A DNA stretch of 64,000 bases from Salmonella bongori NCTC 12419. GTDB lineage: Bacteria; Pseudomonadota; Gammaproteobacteria; Enterobacterales; Enterobacteriaceae. The notes under the pieces are model-generated. The model searched no databases and was not told the DNA's origin. It saw nothing but the letters and a program-made list of their open reading frames with translations. The position numbers and the translations under genes are program-made. The stretch lies in assembly GCF_000252995.1 (NCBI RefSeq), contig NC_015761.1:4340001-4404000 (forward strand), in the 5' to 3' direction. Positions 46,419-54,421 of the stretch are shown here, in pieces; positions within the stretch are counted from its first letter, which is position 1, and each line of letters starts with the position of its first letter.

Positions 46419-46897
46419 AAAAAATGCGCTCCGTGTCGGAGAAGCCCATGATGGGAACAGTGAAACTCAATACCGTCATCGTGACGTCAGGCAGGCGATG
46501 GGAACAGCGGCTGCGGATGTACTGAATTTCATGTAATCAAAAACGCTGCCGGTGAAAACACAGACAGGAAGAGACGCGTTCTGAATCTTGTCAGAACGTG
46601 TGGCGATTACAGATAACAATCAGCACATCACACCTCGGGAAATTTACGTTGCACGGAAAATATACACATTAAGTGTAATTAAATTTTGATGTTAATCAAA
46701 AGAGTTTACCAGGTTAATAAAGATAAAGGCAGGACGTGCAGGCTACTGTTTTGCGTGTTCAGTTCCGAAAATGCATGTGCATTACAGATAACAGGATTTA
46801 TCTTCCGTCGCGCCTCGCAATGCTGAAAAGGTACGGATGAGAAAGGAATTTTCAGGAGGTAGAGTCGCAGCATCCTGGTTTGAGGTGACGGAGCGCC
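46419..46897. other. mdtM upstream region
   Basis: No gene seen in 479 bp. A CGTTCTGA/TCAGAACG hairpin at about 46577-46598 lies in the probable mdtM leader. The segment 46660-46740 is AT-rich. Confidence 0.45.
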
Positions 46898-47851
46898 ATG
46901 AAAAAATCGACGACCTCAACACCGCATGATGCGGTGTTTAAAACCTTTTTGCGCCACCCGGAAACCGCCCGCGATTTTATGGAGATTCATCTGCCAGTGT
47001 CGTTACGCCTGCTTTGTGACCTGCGGACGTTAAAGCTGGAGCCCGGCAGTTTTATTGAAAAAAATCTGCGAGCCTATTATTCCGATGTGCTTTGGTCGCT
47101 GAAAACGCGCGAGGGCGACGGTTATATCTACGTCGTGATTGAACATCAGAGCACGCCGGATGCGCATATGGCGTTTCGGCTGATGCGGTATGCGATGGCG
47201 GCAATGCAACAGCATCTGGATGCAGGGCATAAGCATCTTCCGCTGGTGGTGCCGATGCTGTTTTATCACGGTGTTGATAGCCCGTATCCTTTTTCGCTGT
47301 GCTGGCTGGATGAGTTTGCGAACCCGGAAGTGGCAAGAAGACTCTATGCCACTGCCTTTCCGCTGGTCGATATTACGGTGGTATCGGATGATGACATTAT
47401 GCAGCATCGCCGCATTGCGCTGCTGGAGCTCATCCAAAAACATATCCGCCAGCGCGACCTGCTGGGACTGGTTGAACGGATTGCTTCGCTGTTAGTTACT
47501 GGTTGCGCTAATGACAGGCAGCTTAAAGCGCTGTTTAATTATCTTATGATTCAGCACGGACACACGCCTCGTTTCACCACGTTTATTCGTGATGTGGTAG
47601 GGCATGTCCCGCACACTAAGGAGAGACTGATGACGCTGATAGAGAGGATCCGCGCAGCGGATCGCAGAAAAGGGGAACGGCAAGGAAGACAGGTCGGTCT
47701 GGAGGAAGGATTAGAAAAAGGTCTGGAAAAAGGGCAGCACGTTGCCGCATTGCGTATCGCCAGACAGATGCTGGCGGACGGACTTGACTGCGAGACTGTC
47801 CAGCGGTTCACCGGCCTTACGGCTGAAGAGCTTCAGGATGTTAGCCATTAA
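46898..47851 (+). CDS. Rpn-family recombination-promoting nuclease (YjiP/YjiQ locus)
   Basis: A 317-residue protein with the PD-(D/E)XK-type core of the Rpn/YhgA family: YYSDVLW (Asp63) and YIYVVIEHQS (Glu82, Gln84). The start THDAVFKTFLRHPE-type region matches RpnA-E. A basic Gly/Glu repeat (GLEEGLEKGLEKG) lies near the C-terminus. E. coli K-12 carries a broken copy (yjiP/yjiQ, rpnD) at this site, but here the frame is intact. Confidence 0.85.
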   Translation: MKKSTTSTPHDAVFKTFLRHPETARDFMEIHLPVSLRLLCDLRTLKLEPGSFIEKNLRAYYSDVLWSLKTREGDGYIYVVIEHQSTPDAHMAFRLMRYAMAAMQQHLDAGHKHLPLVVPMLFYHGVDSPYPFSLCWLDEFANPEVARRLYATAFPLVDITVVSDDDIMQHRRIALLELIQKHIRQRDLLGLVERIASLLVTGCANDRQLKALFNYLMIQHGHTPRFTTFIRDVVGHVPHTKERLMTLIERIRAADRRKGERQGRQVGLEEGLEKGLEKGQHVAALRIARQMLADGLDCETVQRFTGLTAEELQDVSH

Positions 47852-48032
47852 CGCGGTTCCAGTCTGAATGTTGCAGGCCCGGTGACCGCCGGGCAACGCT
47901 CTCTATAATTATCGCTGATAACCGCACGAATATACCGAACTTTACCGATAGCCCCAGCCATCTCTACTACCCTTAATTGTTCTGAGCGGCATTTACGGCT
48001 GCCTTAATGACGATAACAAGGAGACATGTGAT

Positions 48033-49403
48033 ATGGCTTACCAGACAGTGAATCCTGCCAACAATCAGCTCATTAAAGAGTATCCTCCGCACACTGACGC
48101 GGATATTGAAGCCGCGCTGCAAAAAGCTGACGCGCTCTACCATTCCGACTGGTCCAAAGGAGATATTGACCAACGTCTGCCGGTACTGCATAAGCTGGCT
48201 GACTTGATCGACAGCCGTGTCGAGGAACTGGCGAAAATCGCCAGCCAGGAGATGGGCAAGCTCATCGGGCAGAGCCGTGGCGAAGTTAAACTGTGCGCGC
48301 AGATCGCTCGCTATTATGCGGATAACGCGAAACAGTTTCTTGCTCCGGTGCCTTATAAGACCGAGTTTGGCGACGCGTGGGTTGAGCATCATCCGATTGG
48401 CGTCATCATGGCCGTTGAACCGTGGAACTTTCCGTACTATCAGCTAATGCGCGTGCTGGCGCCGAACCTGGCCGCCGGTAATCCGGTGCTGGCGAAACAT
48501 GCCAGCATCGTGCCGCACTGCGCCGGGACGTTTGCCCATCTGGTGCGTGAAGCCGGCGCGCCTGAGGGAGCGTGGACCAACCTGTTTATTTCCTCCGATC
48601 AGGTGGCGAACATCATCGCCGACCCGCGCGTGCAGGGCGCGGCGCTGACCGGGTCTGAAAACGCGGGGAGCGCCGTGGCGGCACAAGCGGCGAAGCACAT
48701 TAAAAAAGCGACGCTGGAACTGGGCGGGAACGATGTGTTCATCGTGCTGGACGATGCCGATCTTGAGAAAGCGGTGAAAATTGGCGTGCAGGCACGGCTC
48801 ACTAATGCGGGGCAGGTATGTACGGCGGCGAAGCGCTTTATCCTGCATGAGAAAATCGCCGATCAATTCCTCAGCCAGTTCACCGAGGCGTTCAGTAAGG
48901 TGAAGGTGGGCGATCAGATGGACGCGTCTACCGAACTGGGGCCGCTGTCGTCGAAAGATGCGCTGGAAACATTGACCAGACAGGTCGAGGAAGCGGTGAA
49001 AAATGGCGCGACACTGCACGTTGGCGGCAAGCCGCTGGAGCGCGAGGGCAACTTCTTTGAGCCGACCATTCTGACCCACATAACCCGTGACAACCCGGCG
49101 TACTTTGAAGAGTTCTTCGGCCCGGTGGCGCAGATTTATGTGGTGAAAGACGATGACGAGGCGGTAAAACTCGCCAACGATTCCCACTACGGCCTGGGCG
49201 GCGCGGTGTTCAGTCAGGATATCGAACGCGCTAAACGCATGGCCTCCCGGATTGAAACCGGGATGGTTTATATCAACTGGCTGACCGACACCGCAGCGGA
49301 ACTGCCGTTTGGCGGCGTTAAGCGTTCAGGCTTCGGACGCGAGCTATCGGATCTGGGGATTAAGGAGTTTGTAAACCAGAAACTGGTGGTGGTGCGCCGC
49401 TAA
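48033..49403 (+). CDS. NAD-type aldehyde dehydrogenase (succinate-semialdehyde dehydrogenase Sad-like)
   Basis: A 456-residue ALDH. The catalytic Cys lies in NAGQVCTAAKRF and the general-base Glu in ATLELGGNDVFIV; the NAD-binding segment is VAEPWNFP-like (MAVEPWNFPYYQLMRVLAPN). It resembles E. coli Sad (YneI), the succinate-semialdehyde dehydrogenase, though E. coli sad is elsewhere. The likely reaction is oxidation of succinate semialdehyde to succinate. It ends with a strong terminator. Confidence 0.85.
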   Translation: MAYQTVNPANNQLIKEYPPHTDADIEAALQKADALYHSDWSKGDIDQRLPVLHKLADLIDSRVEELAKIASQEMGKLIGQSRGEVKLCAQIARYYADNAKQFLAPVPYKTEFGDAWVEHHPIGVIMAVEPWNFPYYQLMRVLAPNLAAGNPVLAKHASIVPHCAGTFAHLVREAGAPEGAWTNLFISSDQVANIIADPRVQGAALTGSENAGSAVAAQAAKHIKKATLELGGNDVFIVLDDADLEKAVKIGVQARLTNAGQVCTAAKRFILHEKIADQFLSQFTEAFSKVKVGDQMDASTELGPLSSKDALETLTRQVEEAVKNGATLHVGGKPLEREGNFFEPTILTHITRDNPAYFEEFFGPVAQIYVVKDDDEAVKLANDSHYGLGGAVFSQDIERAKRMASRIETGMVYINWLTDTAAELPFGGVKRSGFGRELSDLGIKEFVNQKLVVVRR

Positions 49404-49411
49404 TCCCTGTC

Positions 49412-49440
49412 GCCCCTCTACGGGAGGGGCCTGCTTTTTT
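49412..49440 (+). terminator. Rho-independent terminator of the aldehyde dehydrogenase gene
   Basis: GCCCCTC and GAGGGGC form a perfect 7-bp stem with a TACGG loop, then CTGCTTTTTT. Confidence 0.9.
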
Positions 49441-49602
49441 GCAGCGAAGGATGTGGATGTTAAATCAAAACAAAATCAGCGAACAAGACACCCTAAATCG
49501 CCCTCCTTATTTATCCCCGTTGTACTAACCGTGCTTGTTAACCCGATATTATTTGTGCATACATCATGATGTCCGCATTTTCTGTTCTATGCGGAGGCTG
49601 GT

Positions 49603-49767
49603 ATGGAATTTTATGAGAACCGCGCCAGACAACCGTTTATTGGTTTTGTGCAGCTCAGACGAGCGCTAAGAAGATGGTGGCTACGAAGGATTGCCCGCCA
49701 GGCGCTGCGAAGAATGAGTGACGAGCAGTTAAACGATATCGGATTGAAAAGGGAGGATGTGGAATAA
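49603..49767 (+). CDS. yjiS: DUF1127 small protein YjiS
   Basis: A 54-residue basic protein, MEFYENRARQPFIGFVQL... ending LNDIGLKREDVE. The C-terminal MSDEQLNDIGLKREDVE is the DUF1127 signature. E. coli yjiS of the same length sits in the matching place between yjiP/Q and the restriction cluster. DUF1127 proteins can bind RNA in other bacteria; its role here is unknown. Confidence 0.85.
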   Translation: MEFYENRARQPFIGFVQLRRALRRWWLRRIARQALRRMSDEQLNDIGLKREDVE

Positions 49768-49843
49768 CAAATAAGCGCCAGTAAAACGGGAAAGGCTGGA
49801 TAATGTTATCCTACACTCTCCAGTAGGCTGATATCTTGTAACG

Positions 49844-50767
49844 TTAATTTTCCTGATATGCTTTCTCGACCAGCAACTTGGCTTTATCCAGATCGTGCTC
49901 GTTACGTACAATTAATTCGACATCGCCGGTTCCCCAGTGGCCAATATGGGTGACGTCCCGACTGAACCCTTCCTCAAACTGGATATGCTGTGGATTGATT
50001 TTCAGCCACAGGCGTAGGTGTGGGTCGGTCACGGGATAAACGGCTACGCACAGAAAGTTACGAATGAGGCGGAAGGCGTCATAGAGCTTAAGCTGTTTAA
50101 ACTGAACCTCATCACTGAGTGAGAGCACATAGCTTTTTAGTTGTTCGTATAATGAAAGTAGCGCGGGAGAGGTCGAGGCGAGCTGTTCACGCTGCGTGCG
50201 GATATGGCGTTTACCGTTACCGCTGGCCGGGCCGTCCGCAATGACGTGCTGAGGGCTATTTTCGACCACGGCGTTAACCAGTTCCAGCATTAACAGGTCG
50301 TCGGCAAAAAGCTTATAGCGAATCAGGCTGATATTGCGGTTGATTTGCTGAACGGCATGTTCGTCGTATTTATTAAAATCGGCGGCAATACAGATTAACC
50401 GTGTGCCGGACCAGTCAATGGCTTTGGCCGCGGTTTTACTTATTGTCTCCATCACCAGCAACTGAAATTCCGCTTTATGGTCGAGCAGCCAATCCAGGTA
50501 GAATAATCCCTGATTAATCACGTTTTCATTGCTGTGGCGCTTATATTCAATAATCACCGGGCAGTTATTTTCATCGAGACCGAGGGAATCAATTCGCCCA
50601 CGGTGCGTTTTGCCCGTGCGGTATTCAGTGTCGAGAAAGCGGACGCCGAGGAAGACTTCCATATGGGATTCGATCAGCGTTTGCAGATCTTTTTCAATGG
50701 CCGCCGCTTTGCCCGGCAGCTCTTGTACTTTCCCGGCGCCGAGGCGGAAAAGCTGGATATCGCTCAT
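49844..50767 (-). CDS. PD-(D/E)XK nuclease-like protein with C-terminal DUF5655
   Basis: The start at 50767 (MSDIQLFRLGAGKVQEL) has a GGAGGG site and gives 307 residues; the longer frame to 50926 lacks one. N-terminal nuclease-like core: THRGRIDSLGLDENNCPVII with Asp60, Glu74 and Lys76. The C-terminal 115 residues (SLYEQLKSYVLSLSDEVQFK to LLVEKAYQEN) are DUF5655. It stands just downstream of symE on the same strand. A defence or DNA-repair role is inference. Confidence 0.8.
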   Translation of the reverse strand: MSDIQLFRLGAGKVQELPGKAAAIEKDLQTLIESHMEVFLGVRFLDTEYRTGKTHRGRIDSLGLDENNCPVIIEYKRHSNENVINQGLFYLDWLLDHKAEFQLLVMETISKTAAKAIDWSGTRLICIAADFNKYDEHAVQQINRNISLIRYKLFADDLLMLELVNAVVENSPQHVIADGPASGNGKRHIRTQREQLASTSPALLSLYEQLKSYVLSLSDEVQFKQLKLYDAFRLIRNFLCVAVYPVTDPHLRLWLKINPQHIQFEEGFSRDVTHIGHWGTGDVELIVRNEHDLDKAKLLVEKAYQEN

Positions 50768-50892
50768 GGATCCCTCCTGAATTTTTTGCGCACTATCATA
50801 CGTTATGTGAAAAGAGATAAAAGCGGAAATCGGGCTTTTGGAGGTGAGGAATATTGCAAGCCCGACAGCGGGGAGGCTGCCGGGCGGCGGGC

Positions 50893-50926
50893 CGTAGGTC
50901 GGATAAGCGTTAGCGCCATCCGACAC
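50893..50926. repeat. REP element
   Basis: CGTAGGTCGGATAAGCG followed by GCGCCATCCGACAC, one REP unit between the DUF5655 gene and the symE stop. Confidence 0.75.
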
Positions 50927-50930
50927 GCTG

Positions 50931-51275
50931 TTACAGCAGTTTACGCGTCTTACCTGCCATTACGTTAATAAACTCCTGCACCTGCTTTTGCTTGCGTGCC
51001 GACAGCTTACTCGCCCGACGCAGCGACTGTAGTAATGCGGGCTCTTCCTGCTCCGGCTGCTTCGCGGTAATCACGATACAGCCTTCCATCACTTTGATAT
51101 CGATTTTGGTGCCGGTGGCAAAACCGGCGGCTTCCAGCCACTGGCCTTTCATGATAATCGCCGGAATATGCTGGTGATCTTCAAAGCGGCTCGCATAACT
51201 GACGGTGCCTTTACGGTTATTTGCCGGGGAGACTTCTGGATCGGTGAATTCTGCAATACAATGCGGGGTAGTCAT
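50931..51275 (-). CDS. symE: SymE SOS-induced toxin-like protein
   Basis: The start MTTPHCIAEFTDPEVSPANN gives 114 residues. SymE derives from the AbrB fold; the segment TVSYASRFEDHQHIPAIIMK then GQWLEAAGFATGTKID matches E. coli SymE, as does the C-terminal KLSARKQKQVQEFI. It lowers protein synthesis or condenses the nucleoid when overproduced. The start region overlaps the SymR antisense RNA and a LexA box lies upstream. Confidence 0.92.
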   Translation of the reverse strand: MTTPHCIAEFTDPEVSPANNRKGTVSYASRFEDHQHIPAIIMKGQWLEAAGFATGTKIDIKVMEGCIVITAKQPEQEEPALLQSLRRASKLSARKQKQVQEFINVMAGKTRKLL

Positions 51276-51352
51276 GATCTCTATTCCTATTCCAATAGGG
51301 GTTGTGGTTAGCGATGTCGCCGTGCGCCAACACGACGGCATCGCGCTAAATA
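51270..51352 (+). ncRNA. symR: SymR antisense RNA
   Basis: The sequence from AGTCATGATCTC through a GCGATGTCGCCGTG/CACGACGGCATCGC stem to GCTAAATACCTGT follows E. coli symR, which is transcribed opposite the symE 5' end and blocks its translation. The 3' stem has arms conserved in pairing though the sequence differs in places. Confidence 0.7.
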
Positions 51353-51371
51353 CCTGTATATATCATCAGTA
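51352..51371. promoter_or_regulatory. LexA (SOS) box upstream of symE
   Basis: CTGTATATATCATCAG fits CTGT-N8-ACAG with one mismatch, within a palindromic AT context. E. coli symE is under LexA control at the same place. Confidence 0.7.
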
Positions 51372-51447
51372 AATAAAAGAAAAGTCTAGCTGAAAATGAA
51401 TGAAAATAACGGCGGGGATGTGAGGATGGATTATTTCTGGTGATGGG

Positions 51448-51475
51448 AATAAAGCGGCTATTTAGCCGCTTTATT
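51448..51475 (-). terminator. Terminator for the LysE-type exporter gene
   Basis: AATAAAGCGGCT and AGCCGCTTTATT form a perfect 12-bp stem with an ATTT loop. It follows the minus-strand exporter stop at 51603 and precedes symE, so it insulates the toxin gene; it may also end plus-strand symR read-through. Confidence 0.75.
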
Positions 51476-51602
51476 GATTTCTGGGGGGCGGGTTAATTGA
51501 TGGCGGCGTCGGCATTATAAGAAGGAAAGGGTTCGAATGATGTAGACCCTATTCATCTGCCCGGGCAACGTTGACCACCGTATAAAGCTGCCCCTTATCG
51601 AT

Positions 51603-52244
51603 TTAACTTGTGATGAACTGCCACACAATCCAGCCGCCAAAGGTGATCAGAATGCCGCCGGCGGCGCGTTCAATTTTCCAGACAAGTTTACCCAGACGAC
51701 GTTGAATTTGCGGCAGGGCGATAAGCGTTATTAGCAGCAGATCCCAGAGTAACACTACGCTGGTCATCCAGATTCCACATATGGCCTGCTGTGTTACGGT
51801 CACGTTTGGGCCCAGCAGGGCGGTCATTAGCGCCAGATAAAACAGCGCATTTTTCGGATTCAACAGCGATGAACCTAGCCCCAGTAATAGTTGTTTTGCC
51901 AGTGACGGACATGCCGATGTGGCGTACCGCCACTCCAGCGGCCCGGCGCGGCTTTTCAACAGTTGATGGCCCACCCATAGCAGGTAGGCGGCACCCAATA
52001 GTTCGATGATGGTAAAGAGCAGCGGCGTTTGACGTAATAGCCCTGACCCAAGCACCACCAGCAGAATATAGAGCCCATTTCCCGCCGCAATGCCGAGGCA
52101 CAGCCCGACGCTGCCGCGCAACCGATAGCGTACGGCGTAACCGACCAGCAAAAAGAAATCCGGACCCGGGCTGAGCAGCGCCATAAAATGCGCCAGCGCC
52201 AGTGCGGGAAACGCCGGGGGAAAGAACGCTGTAACCTGTTCCAT
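51603..52244 (-). CDS. LysE/RhtB-family amino-acid exporter
   Basis: A 213-residue inner-membrane exporter with about six helices. The family signature is in HFMALLSPGPDFFLLVGYAV; a second typical segment is GLGSSLLNPKNALFYLALMT. It follows an AraC-type gene on the same strand by 47 bp, a common regulator-exporter pair. The exported amino acid is unknown. Confidence 0.85.
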   Translation of the reverse strand: MEQVTAFFPPAFPALALAHFMALLSPGPDFFLLVGYAVRYRLRGSVGLCLGIAAGNGLYILLVVLGSGLLRQTPLLFTIIELLGAAYLLWVGHQLLKSRAGPLEWRYATSACPSLAKQLLLGLGSSLLNPKNALFYLALMTALLGPNVTVTQQAICGIWMTSVVLLWDLLLITLIALPQIQRRLGKLVWKIERAAGGILITFGGWIVWQFITS

Positions 52245-52291
52245 AGTAACCTCAGTGATGATACTGAGGCCAGCCTATACCCGCGGATGCG

Positions 52292-53107
52292 CTATTTATT
52301 GTTGAATATTGATCTGTTCTGCGCGTACTGACGCGGTGTTGCCGCCGTGAAGCTGACGAAGGTCTTGTGGAAATGACTTTGATCGGCGAAACCGGTCTGA
52401 TAGGCGACATCGGCAATACCGTCCCCGGCGCGCAATCGGTGCCGGGCATATTCAATACGGGCCATATTGATAAAGCTGACAGGAGTCAGGCCAGTATCCT
52501 GCTTAAAGGTGCGAATCAGGGTCTCCTTACGGAGGGCAAACTCCTGCGCCAGCGTGTCCAGCGTCGGCGGTTCCTGAAGGTTGCTGACTAAGCGGGCAAC
52601 CAACTGGCGGCTGATGGCGCATGGCGGTTCGGTGTCGGCGCTTTGTAGCGGCAGGGCGCGCAACAGGTGGATAATAAGCGCCGGAAGTCCGGCGGTTTGC
52701 TGCTGAGTAATAGACGTCACAATCTGTTGATAAAGCTGGAAAAGCTGCGGGTCCTGCAACTGTGGCAGCGTGGTATGCAGGCGGCTATCCGCCGACAAAT
52801 GGGGAAGCTGCGTCAGGCACCAGTCCGCATCGAGATACAGCATATGATAGCTGCGTGGTTGCTCGTGGAACGGGTTACAACTGTGTGGAGATTGCGGGGG
52901 GATCAGGATCAGCTCGCCGGGGCGTAGCAGATACTCTTGCCCGTTACTGATGCAGAGGGTTTCTCCGGCGATGATCGCGCCCAGTGACAGTTGCGGGTGG
53001 CTGTGGCGCTTATAGGCCTGACGGCTTTCACTGGTGGTACGTAGCTCCAGCCACGGCAGTTGTGGCAGACGCCAGAAGCGTTGGTGAATATCTCGGATAA
53101 GGGACAT
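52292..53107 (-). CDS. AraC-family regulator
   Basis: A 271-residue regulator with an N-terminal cupin-like sensory domain (HSHPQLSLGAIIAGETLC...) and a C-terminal double helix-turn-helix (about 175-265), with TLAQEFALRKETLIRTFKQD and GIADVAYQTGFADQSHFHKT, the AraC signature. It probably regulates the adjacent exporter. Confidence 0.88.
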   Translation of the reverse strand: MSLIRDIHQRFWRLPQLPWLELRTTSESRQAYKRHSHPQLSLGAIIAGETLCISNGQEYLLRPGELILIPPQSPHSCNPFHEQPRSYHMLYLDADWCLTQLPHLSADSRLHTTLPQLQDPQLFQLYQQIVTSITQQQTAGLPALIIHLLRALPLQSADTEPPCAISRQLVARLVSNLQEPPTLDTLAQEFALRKETLIRTFKQDTGLTPVSFINMARIEYARHRLRAGDGIADVAYQTGFADQSHFHKTFVSFTAATPRQYAQNRSIFNNK

Positions 53108-53144
53108 ACAATCTCCTGTGCGGTCCCGGCTTTTCTGCGCCCGT

Positions 53145-54101
53145 TTATTTCTTCAATCCCGCAAACGCCGCTCTGATCTCGTCTTCCGGCAACTGAATCC
53201 CAATAAACACCAGTGTGCTGTGCGGCTTTTCATCTCCCCAGGGTCTGTCCCAGTCGGCGCTATAGAGACGCTGTACGCCCTGGAACAGCAGGCGGTTGGG
53301 TTCGCCGTCAATCCACAGCATCCCCTTGTAGCGCAACAGTTTGTCAGCGGACTCCAGCAGCAGATTCTCCATCACCCGCGAAACCTCGCTGATATCTACC
53401 GGGTAATCCAGCTCTACCACAATTGACGAAATATCGTTCTGCTTGTCGGCGATAAAATGGAAACGCGGTTTGGCACTGACGACGTTCTCTTCGAGCATAA
53501 AGCCGTTGGTGTCAAACAGCAGAGCGAGGTCGATGTCACCGTGGGTCACGGTATAAACTGGCGCGCGGGCGTTGATGCGCGCCAGCCGCTCGCGCAGCTT
53601 TTCGCTTTCTCCTGCGACGTCGGTTTTGGTCAGCAGAATACGATCGGCGTAACCTACCTGTGACTGGGCGATGGTGAACTGATTCATCTGTTCATCGGCG
53701 TGTACCGCATCGACCAGCGCTATCACGCCGTCCAACAGGTAACGCTGGCAAATCACGTCATGAGAGAAAAAGGTCTGGATAATCGGGCCAGGATCGGCCA
53801 TGCCGGTGCACTCAATCACCAGGCGATCAAAGCTGATGTTGCCTTTATCCAGATTGTCGAGCAGGTCGAGCAGCGCGTCTTCCAGCTCATTCGAGCGGGT
53901 GCAGCAGATACAGCCGTTAGTCAGGGTTTTGATCTGGGTGGCGCGATCGCCAATCAGTTGGTCGTCGACAGACACTTCGCCGAACTCGTTTTCAATCACG
54001 GCGATTTTATAGCCGTGTTCTTCATTGAGGATATGGCGCAGCAGGGTGGTTTTGCCCGCACCCAAAAAACCGGTGAGTAGGGTAACTGCAATCGGGGTCA
54101 T
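53145..54101 (-). CDS. yjiA: YjiA, COG0523 P-loop GTPase
   Basis: A G3E-family metal-handling GTPase of 318 residues. P-loop GFLGAGKT is at 11-18 and the CXCC metal motif GCICC at 63-67; the base-recognition motif is TKTD. The start is MTPIAVTLLTGFLG with a nearby GGAGA; a longer frame to 54185 overlaps yjiX and is not used. YjiA binds zinc and other transition metals. It is the last gene of btsT-yjiX-yjiA. Confidence 0.95.
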   Translation of the reverse strand: MTPIAVTLLTGFLGAGKTTLLRHILNEEHGYKIAVIENEFGEVSVDDQLIGDRATQIKTLTNGCICCTRSNELEDALLDLLDNLDKGNISFDRLVIECTGMADPGPIIQTFFSHDVICQRYLLDGVIALVDAVHADEQMNQFTIAQSQVGYADRILLTKTDVAGESEKLRERLARINARAPVYTVTHGDIDLALLFDTNGFMLEENVVSAKPRFHFIADKQNDISSIVVELDYPVDISEVSRVMENLLLESADKLLRYKGMLWIDGEPNRLLFQGVQRLYSADWDRPWGDEKPHSTLVFIGIQLPEDEIRAAFAGLKK

Positions 54102-54111
54102 AGTCTCTCCA

Positions 54112-54315
54112 TTAACAACAGCGCATACCGCCTTTGCCATTGCCGCCGTAGCGTGCTTGCTGGCGTTCGCGAAAGAACTCTTCATAGGTCATGTACGGCT
54201 TGTCGGGATGGTTGGTTTGCATATGCCCGACGTAATTGTCGTAGTCGGGAATACCAATCAACATCTTCGCCGCCTGACCAAGGTATTTTTTTGCCTGACC
54301 TAAGTTACCAAACAT
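54112..54315 (-). CDS. yjiX: YbdD/YjiX small protein
   Basis: A 67-residue protein, MFGNLGQAKKYLGQAAKMLI, then IPDYDNYVGHMQTNHPDKPY ending GMRCC. The YbdD/YjiX family always accompanies CstA/BtsT carbon-starvation transporters. It is 10 bp before yjiA. Confidence 0.93.
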   Translation of the reverse strand: MFGNLGQAKKYLGQAAKMLIGIPDYDNYVGHMQTNHPDKPYMTYEEFFRERQQARYGGNGKGGMRCC

Positions 54316-54338
54316 TGCCTTCTACCTGTAATGAATAA

Positions 54339-54417
54339 AGCCGGATGGCGACAAGCGCCTTATCCGGCCTACGAAATGAGAACCTGTAGGCCGGATAAGC
54401 CTGGCGCCATCCGGCAA
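54339..54417. repeat. REP pair between btsT and yjiX
   Basis: GCCGGATGGCGACAAGCGCC with TTATCCGGCCTAC, then GTAGGCCGGATAAGCC with GGCGCCATCCGGC; facing REP units (BIME). Confidence 0.88.
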
Positions 54418-54421
54418 AGGG

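Noticed and set aside
48444..49187. 247-residue minus-strand frame opposite the aldehyde dehydrogenase
   Set aside because: Arises from GC-rich third positions of the true gene; no motif.
51480..51602. Possible remnant of a restriction gene behind the exporter
   Set aside because: A short minus-strand run (DKGQLYTVVNVARADE) looks coding, but it is too short to match hsd or mrr with confidence.
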